Positions 22,805 through 27,494 of a DNA stretch of 27,494 bases are shown piece by piece; position 1 is the stretch's first letter, and each line of letters starts with the position of its first letter. The position numbers and the translations under genes were made by a program. The notes under the pieces are model-generated. The model was given only the letters and a program-made list of their open reading frames with translations. It made no database searches and was not told the origin of the DNA. This DNA is from an uncultured Lachnospiraceae bacterium (GTDB lineage: Bacteria > Bacillota > Clostridia > Lachnospirales > Lachnospiraceae), in assembly GCA_934402515.1 (NCBI GenBank), contig CAKRTZ010000027.1:1-27494 (forward strand). Direction: 5' to 3'.

Positions 22805-24454
22805 TTACTGTACGCCTAACTCTGCCCAACTGCCTGCTCCGATAATCGGCAGGGCGAAATCGGTGTAAGCGCTGTTTCCCTTATCCATAAATTTGAATAC
22901 ATCGTAAGCATACTTCGGAGAACCGTTGGCATTACGCAAACCTACTGCCATTCCGTCTCCCACAATTTCTGCTGCCTCATCCACCTGTCGGTGAATGATA
23001 ACTGCCTCGATGATGGGCTGCTGACTGGTCAGTTTATATGCATAAACCATAGCGGCTGCCTGAATCTGCTCGTTGGATGCATAAGTCGGGTTTGCAGAGG
23101 TCAGGGACATCTCAGATACCATGGTATGACGGATGGTTCCATCTGCCTTTAACATTTCCGGCTTGGTCATATAGTTACACAGCACATCAATGTTGGTAGG
23201 AATAATCATCTTGGAATTCTCGGTGTGGTCTACCAGTTTCATGCCTGCATAAGCCGCGGGAATGTTCCAGAACTGGCAGTTATTCAAGGGTAACGGATGA
23301 GGATGGAAACTCATGCCCCAATCGATGTCACCGGTGGATTTTATCTTTGTATTGAAAGCATCTACCACGCTCTTACCACCATACTGGTTGGGTGTACCAT
23401 CTGCAAAGTTCCACCTCTGGTCTAAGTTAATGTAAACCCGTGCATTGGCATTGGCACTCTTGATGGCATTATAGCAAAGTCTTACCTCTTTTGCATACAA
23501 ATCCGCATAAGCATTTACATCCATATTTCCTGCAAAGTGCCAGGGATTGTTGTTATTCACTTCGTTACCGATAATCCAGCTGTGGATGGTACCGTGACCC
23601 TGGTTGGAATAACGCTCTGCCAGGAAGTGCATCACTGCCTCAATCTTCTCGGTGCCGCCCTGCTCTGCCACGTTCATGGCATACAGACGATAGCCTGCTA
23701 CACGTCCGGTAGGATAAATCAAATCCAGTGTTGCAGGATTGTAGGTCGCTTTGATAATCATAACCAGATGAGCACCATTGTTCTGGCACATCTTGGCAAT
23801 GGCATCATACTCTGCCACAACGGTGGAATTGAAACTGTAGTTCTTTCCATTATAAGTATAGTTGGTGCCACCACCCTGACAGAACCGGGTGATATCCAGC
23901 TCATAGGATGCGTAGCCTGCGCCGGTATCCTTTAAATCAGATGCATATTTCCAGTTCAGAGTAAAACCTTTCTTTGCACCCAGGGGAATCGCAGTGGTGT
24001 GGTTCGCTACTGCCTCCGGGTTGGTAATGTAAAAGTCATTGCTGACTGATACAAACTGTCCGCCCTTTAACACGGCTACCTGGAAACGGGAATACAATTT
24101 ACTGGTTGCTGTATTGAGATTTAAGGGGGTGGAAAAAGCGATGGTATCTGCTTTTGCGGTTACTGCACAATAATCGGTTCTTGCACCGATTGCCACTTCA
24201 TAGGGCTGCAAGGAAAACAGATAGTAGTTTCCATCGTCACTTGCCTGCTGTGCGCCGTAAGCAGTCAGCACCACATCGGTACCCTGAATCACACAGTTAT
24301 TGATGGTAACCGGATAGGTTACTACGGTCGTGGCTGCTGTGGCTGTTGAAGTTGTTGCAGCTTTTTTCTTTTTGGACGCTGCCTCTGCACTTGTTCCCAT
24401 GGTCATGGACAGTACCAGAATCAGACACAGCATCAGACTCAATCTTCTCTTCAT
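22805..24454 (-). CDS. Secreted DUF5722-type glycoside hydrolase-like protein
   Basis: 549 residues with a signal peptide (MKRRLSLMLCLILVLSMTMG..., cleavage after AEA near 25), a Lys/Thr/Ala-rich linker (28-45), a beta-rich N-terminal domain (about 46-145), and a TIM-barrel-like C-terminal region (about 160-549). The barrel has IIGNEVNNN with Glu298 and VSEMSLTS with Glu448, the pattern of a clan GH-A acid/base and nucleophile pair, plus WGMSFHPHPLPL at about 379-390. I place it in DUF5722 from recall of such sequences; the substrate is unknown. The ribosome binding site is a perfect AAAGGAGG. It lies 39 bp after the aldolase gene with no promoter visible, so probably in the degV-aldolase operon. 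Confidence 0.75.
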   Translation of the reverse strand: MKRRLSLMLCLILVLSMTMGTSAEAASKKKKAATTSTATAATTVVTYPVTINNCVIQGTDVVLTAYGAQQASDDGNYYLFSLQPYEVAIGARTDYCAVTAKADTIAFSTPLNLNTATSKLYSRFQVAVLKGGQFVSVSNDFYITNPEAVANHTTAIPLGAKKGFTLNWKYASDLKDTGAGYASYELDITRFCQGGGTNYTYNGKNYSFNSTVVAEYDAIAKMCQNNGAHLVMIIKATYNPATLDLIYPTGRVAGYRLYAMNVAEQGGTEKIEAVMHFLAERYSNQGHGTIHSWIIGNEVNNNNPWHFAGNMDVNAYADLYAKEVRLCYNAIKSANANARVYINLDQRWNFADGTPNQYGGKSVVDAFNTKIKSTGDIDWGMSFHPHPLPLNNCQFWNIPAAYAGMKLVDHTENSKMIIPTNIDVLCNYMTKPEMLKADGTIRHTMVSEMSLTSANPTYASNEQIQAAAMVYAYKLTSQQPIIEAVIIHRQVDEAAEIVGDGMAVGLRNANGSPKYAYDVFKFMDKGNSAYTDFALPIIGAGSWAELGVQ

Positions 24455-24493
24455 AAGAAAATCCTCCTTTTTTCCTATTTTATCCGAAATTCC

Positions 24494-25246
24494 CTACTTT
24501 GTCGATATGCAACATGCTTTTTTTACAATACAATCATCGCCGCATATCGAGCAAATGTATGGCGTGGAGGATGTCCAGTCTGCATCCGCAGGATGATGTC
24601 CCGGAAGTTTCAGATTCCGGCGGATTTCGTAAAGCTCTGCCACCTGCTCCGGTGTCAGCACCTTCTGACTGCCAAGCTGCGCCGTCCGGTACAGAAGTTC
24701 CGCATAAAACTCCACGGATTCCATCCGGTGATAGGCGTCCAGAAGATTCTCCGCGTAGGTCAGCGCCCCGTGGTTGGCAAGGAGCATGGCATCAAAAGCC
24801 TCCACATACTCCTCCACCGCATCCGGCACATCCGAGGTGGAAGGTCTGGCGTAGCCCGCTACCGGAACACATCCCAGGGAAACCACTGCCTCGGTCATAA
24901 TGGGACGGCAAAGGGGCTGCCCCATGGTGGCAAAGGTGGTGGCGTACACTGGATGGGCATGGACTACCGCCTGGATATCCGGGCGTTTCTCATAAACCCG
25001 CAGGTGCATTTTGATTTCGGAGGAAGGGCGGAAGCCGCCGGATGCCTCCAGCACCTTGCCACTTCCATCGATTTTACAGATAAATTCCGGGGTCATAAAG
25101 CCCTTTGACACGCCGGTGGGGGTACAGAGGAATTCGTTCTCCCCGACCTTTACGGAAATATTTCCATCATTGGCAGCCACCATTTTCCGTTCGTAGATTC
25201 TCCTGCCAATGTCACAAATCTGTTGTTTTACTTCGTATTCGTCCAA
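24494..25246 (-). CDS. Class II aldolase (L-fuculose-1-phosphate aldolase-like) with Cys-rich tail
   Basis: 250 residues. The aldolase/adducin core (about 1-218) has NDGNISVKV near 26-34, SSEIKMH with the catalytic Glu77, zinc ligands His96 and His98 in VVHAHPVYAT, LANHGALTY near 157-163, and PGHHP near 215. Enzymes of this family cleave ketose-1-phosphates or epimerise ribulose-5-phosphate; the substrate here is not determined, though the layout is nearest to the fuculose type. Past the usual end there is an extra tail of about 32 residues with Cys232, Cys235, Cys239, Cys245 and Cys246. The start codon is TTG, supported by AGGAG 6-7 nt upstream. It sits 26 bp after degV. No other fucose or rhamnose genes are nearby. 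Confidence 0.9.
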   Translation of the reverse strand: MDEYEVKQQICDIGRRIYERKMVAANDGNISVKVGENEFLCTPTGVSKGFMTPEFICKIDGSGKVLEASGGFRPSSEIKMHLRVYEKRPDIQAVVHAHPVYATTFATMGQPLCRPIMTEAVVSLGCVPVAGYARPSTSDVPDAVEEYVEAFDAMLLANHGALTYAENLLDAYHRMESVEFYAELLYRTAQLGSQKVLTPEQVAELYEIRRNLKLPGHHPADADWTSSTPYICSICGDDCIVKKACCISTK

Positions 25247-25272
25247 TCTTTTCTCCTATGTAAAGCCCTGCT

Positions 25273-26172
25273 TTACGCTTTTTCAATAATACCGATTCCC
25301 AGAGGGTAGGGACCGGTGTGAACGCCGATGGTGGCGCCAATCTGGTAAATCTGGATGTCCGGCACGGCAAAGCCCTTTTCTGTGAGGGTCTGCACCAGTT
25401 TCTCCCGGAATTCTTCCGCCTCTGCCTCATCATAGCCAAAGCCCACGCAGATATGGTAGTTCTCAATACGGTTGTCTGCCTCTTTCAGATAGTCCAGTAA
25501 CAGATTGATGACCATGGTCATGGACTTCTTGCGGCTCCTGGTAATGCCGGAGGGGTAAATCTCCCCGTCCTTTAAGGTAATCAAGGGCTTGATTCCCAGG
25601 ATGGAAACTGCCACGCCAGCCAGCTTGCCGATACGTCCGCCGTGGCGAAGGTATTCAAAATCTCCTACGGTAAAGAAAATCCGTCCGGTGGATTTGATCT
25701 CGTTCAGCCGTTTTACCGCGTCCTCATAGGAAACGCCCTGTTGCTGCAGTTTCACTGCCTCCAGCACATAGATTCCCTGCAGCACGGTGTCCACCATGGA
25801 ATTGATGACCGTAATTTCTGCCTCCGGGTAATCCTCCTGCACCATCGCCTTTGCATTCATGGCTGACTGGTAGGAACCACTGAATTTGGTGGTAATACAG
25901 ATACAGATTACCGCCTCGCCCCGTTCCACTACCGGCTTGAACACATCAATGTAGTCCTGGACGGAGGGCATGGAGGATTTGGGGTAAACACCCTTTTTGT
26001 CCACCATCTGTTGGTAAAACTCCCGCACCGGCATATCCACCATTTCTCTCAGATAGGTTTTATCATCAAAAGACACATAAAACGGAACTACGGTCACTCC
26101 CAGTTTTTCTACCAGTTCTCTGGGCAGGTCGCAGGAACCGTCACTCATGATTGCATACTTTTTATCTTGCAT
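25273..26172 (-). CDS. DegV family fatty-acid-binding protein
   Basis: 299 residues, usual DegV length. Visible: N-terminal YAIMSDGSCDLPRELVEKL with the first ligand-contacting Ser, YPKSSMPSVQDY near 62-72 (the SxPS motif), ITTKFSGSYQSAMNAK near 99-114 (second conserved Ser/Gly cluster), and GRIGKLAG. DegV/FakB proteins bind a fatty acid and present it to the kinase FakA for phosphorylation and entry into phospholipid synthesis; no fakA is in the window. Start: ATG with AAGGAG 8 nt upstream. First gene of the probable degV-aldolase-DUF5722 transcript. Confidence 0.94.
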   Translation of the reverse strand: MQDKKYAIMSDGSCDLPRELVEKLGVTVVPFYVSFDDKTYLREMVDMPVREFYQQMVDKKGVYPKSSMPSVQDYIDVFKPVVERGEAVICICITTKFSGSYQSAMNAKAMVQEDYPEAEITVINSMVDTVLQGIYVLEAVKLQQQGVSYEDAVKRLNEIKSTGRIFFTVGDFEYLRHGGRIGKLAGVAVSILGIKPLITLKDGEIYPSGITRSRKKSMTMVINLLLDYLKEADNRIENYHICVGFGYDEAEAEEFREKLVQTLTEKGFAVPDIQIYQIGATIGVHTGPYPLGIGIIEKA

Positions 26173-26207
26173 GTCAGTATCTCCTTACAGCATATCGTTT
26201 AGAATCT

Positions 26208-26237
26208 ATTATAGGTCGTTTTGATTACTACATGCAA
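26208..26237 (-). promoter_or_regulatory. Promoter of degV and downstream genes
   Basis: Minus-strand -35 TTGCAT (26232-26237), 18-bp spacer, -10 TATAAT (26208-26213), 36 bp upstream of the degV start codon. Confidence 0.6.
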
Positions 26238-26292
26238 TAGTTTTATCTCATGTTTTAGAGAAAGTTTATGTTTATATTGGGGCACATCTGGT

Positions 26293-27012
26293 TTACAGAT
26301 TCAGTTTTGCCAGCAAATCCCCCAGACCGGTAGATACGCTTTCGGAATCGGAATATTCTGCGGTTTCCACCAACTCTTCTGCCTCACCCTCGGAGGCTGC
26401 CTTGATACTGAGAGAGATTTTACCATTTTCCGTATTGAGAATTTTGGCTTTGACCTTCTCTCCTACCTTTAACACCTCGGAAGGTTTCTTGATTCGCTTC
26501 TCACATATCTGGGAAATGTGTACCAGACCGGTGAGGTCATCCCCGATATTTACAAAAGCGCCATAGGGCTGTAAACTTTCCACTGTACCCTCCACAATCG
26601 TACCCGGCACAATCATGGACACCTTGTGCTGTTTCTCATTTTCCTGCTCCTCCTGGAGTACGGATTTGGCAGAGAGAATCAGTTTCTGTGTCTCCGGGTC
26701 TACGGAAATGACTCTTACCCGTAGGGTTTTCCCCACATATTCGCTGGTATCCTCCACATAGTGGAGTGCCAGCTTGGATGCGGGGATAAAGCCTCGTACT
26801 TCTTCCACGAAAGCCACTGCACCTGCGGGCACGCTCTCGGTAACCTTTACCGATACCACCGTGCCCTGCTCCATCATTTCTTTTAAAGTCTCCCAGGCGG
26901 TCATATCCTCCTCCGGGATATCGTACTGCTCATATTCTTCCAGTGTTTTGTAGGATTCCTCCAGCTCTGCTGCGAAATCCGCCATGGTTTCCTGTTTTCC
27001 CATTTTATCCAT
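26293..27012 (-). CDS. S1 RNA-binding domain protein (two S1 domains)
   Basis: 239 residues, cytosolic. An acidic N-terminal helix-rich part (about 1-47) is followed by a divergent S1 domain (about 48-117, with FVEEVRGFIPASKL) and a canonical one (about 134-206, VEGTVESLQPYGAFVNIG...GLVHISQI...VKAKIL), then an acidic tail. It resembles the short ribosomal protein S1-like proteins of Firmicutes, far shorter than the four- to six-domain S1, so a role in binding RNA or mRNA is inferred. The start may be this ATG or the one at 27003; an AAGGAAGG ribosome binding site is very close to the first and about 10 nt from the second. Promoter at 27050-27077. No clear terminator follows. Confidence 0.88.
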   Translation of the reverse strand: MDKMGKQETMADFAAELEESYKTLEEYEQYDIPEEDMTAWETLKEMMEQGTVVSVKVTESVPAGAVAFVEEVRGFIPASKLALHYVEDTSEYVGKTLRVRVISVDPETQKLILSAKSVLQEEQENEKQHKVSMIVPGTIVEGTVESLQPYGAFVNIGDDLTGLVHISQICEKRIKKPSEVLKVGEKVKAKILNTENGKISLSIKAASEGEAEELVETAEYSDSESVSTGLGDLLAKLNL

Positions 27013-27049
27013 ACCTTCCTTTTTCTGCTTTACTGCTCTTTACATCACT

Positions 27050-27077
27050 ATTATACACTCTTTTCTTCTCCTGTAAA
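27050..27077 (-). promoter_or_regulatory. Promoter of the S1-domain gene
   Basis: Minus-strand -35 TTTACA (27072-27077), 16-bp spacer, -10 TATAAT (27050-27055), in the divergent intergenic region. Confidence 0.6.
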
Positions 27078-27147
27078 AGCACATGCAGATTTTTTCCGGT
27101 GGATGTAGTATACTGGTATTATCTAAAAAAAAAACGAGGAGATACCA

Positions 27148-27494
27148 ATGACACAAAAAAGAATTCGGGACTATGGCTACACCGTGGGAACCCTCCCCAC
27201 GGGGGCTTTGAATAAAATCACGGATGTTCCCGGCGTGCTGGTAGGACACGACACCATTAAGACCGACCGGCATAAAACCGGTGTGACCATTATTATGCCC
27301 TGTGAGGAGAACCCTTTCGTCAGAAAGCTTGTGGCCGCAGGCTTTGTCCACAATGGATTTGGAAAAACCACAGGACTTCCACAGATTGAAGAACTTGGCA
27401 CCCTGGAAACACCAATTGCCCTCACCAATACCCTGAATGTGGGACTGGTCCACGATGCCCTGGTGGATTACAGTGTCCGTCGTTGTGAAAAAGA
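27148..27494 (+). CDS. P1/S58 family peptidase (DmpA-type), 5' part
   Basis: The only plus-strand gene, cut by the window edge after about 115 codons with no stop. It begins MTQKRIRDYGYTVGTLPTG and continues KITDVPGVLVGHDTI, then GVTIIMPC and HNGFGKTTGLPQIEELG, then TPIALTNTLNVGLVHDALVD. These are typical of the DmpA/BapA N-terminal-nucleophile peptidases (L-aminopeptidase D-esterase, beta-peptidyl aminopeptidase), which self-cleave ahead of a Ser that lies outside the window. Start: ATG with GAGGAG 7 nt upstream. It is transcribed divergently from the S1-domain gene; no strong promoter could be assigned. Confidence 0.9.
   Translation, partial: MTQKRIRDYGYTVGTLPTGALNKITDVPGVLVGHDTIKTDRHKTGVTIIMPCEENPFVRKLVAAGFVHNGFGKTTGLPQIEELGTLETPIALTNTLNVGLVHDALVDYSVRRCEK

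Noticed and set aside
27086..27122. Promoter for the P1 peptidase gene (TATACT or TATTAT as -10)
   Set aside because: No acceptable -35 box at 16-18 bp for either; left uncalled.
1..27494. CRISPR array, prophage, transposase, tRNA or rRNA genes
   Set aside because: No regularly spaced repeats, integrase or transposase motifs, or tRNA/rRNA signatures were seen on either strand.

Overview
The window looks like chromosomal DNA from a Gram-positive anaerobe of the Clostridia, most likely a gut Lachnospiraceae. The evidence is the gene order apt-relA-MBL hydrolase-hemZ, a CIRCE-controlled groES-groEL pair, a tRNA-Trp T-box in front of the trp operon, strong AGGAGG-type ribosome binding sites, and an oxygen-independent (radical SAM) HemZ. 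The genus assignment is inference. Every gene but the last is on the minus strand, so each cluster reads from high to low coordinates.

Layout by rising coordinate. (1) 2-5302: apt, relA, an MBL-fold hydrolase and hemZ form one operon. It has a strong promoter and a long, highly structured leader (5131-5262) in front of apt. (2) 5302-7430: groES-groEL with a CIRCE operator, a consensus promoter and a terminator. (3) 7525-10296: a multi-membrane-span protein of unknown function followed by a degenerate GGDEF protein. (4) 10301-11419: lrgA-lrgB with its own promoter. (5) 11457-17446: trpE-G-C-F-B-A, with no trpD, behind a T-box leader with a UGG (Trp) specifier. (6) 17500-20262: a secreted GH25 muramidase with cell-wall-binding repeats and a DUF3048 protein. 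(7) 20306-22776: a P-type cation ATPase whose short leader carries an intrinsic-terminator-like hairpin. (8) 22805-26237: a DegV protein, a class II aldolase with a Cys-rich tail, and a secreted DUF5722 glycosidase-like protein, probably one operon. (9) 26293-27077: a two-S1-domain RNA-binding protein. (10) 27148 to the end: the 5' part of a P1/S58 (DmpA-type) peptidase on the plus strand.

Most of the window is core metabolism and housekeeping: stringent response and purine salvage, chaperonin, tryptophan synthesis, heme, and envelope turnover. No integrase, transposase, CRISPR array, tRNA or rRNA was seen. The less ordinary content is in the non-coding DNA. There is a three-way-junction-like element at the start of the apt mRNA. 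Two related palindromes each sit directly after the U-tract of an intrinsic terminator. A terminator and a promoter are packed into about 70 bp in front of the membrane-protein gene. The trp leader has an extra terminator-like hairpin. Among the proteins, the membrane protein/degenerate GGDEF pair and the Cys-tailed aldolase are the least explained.
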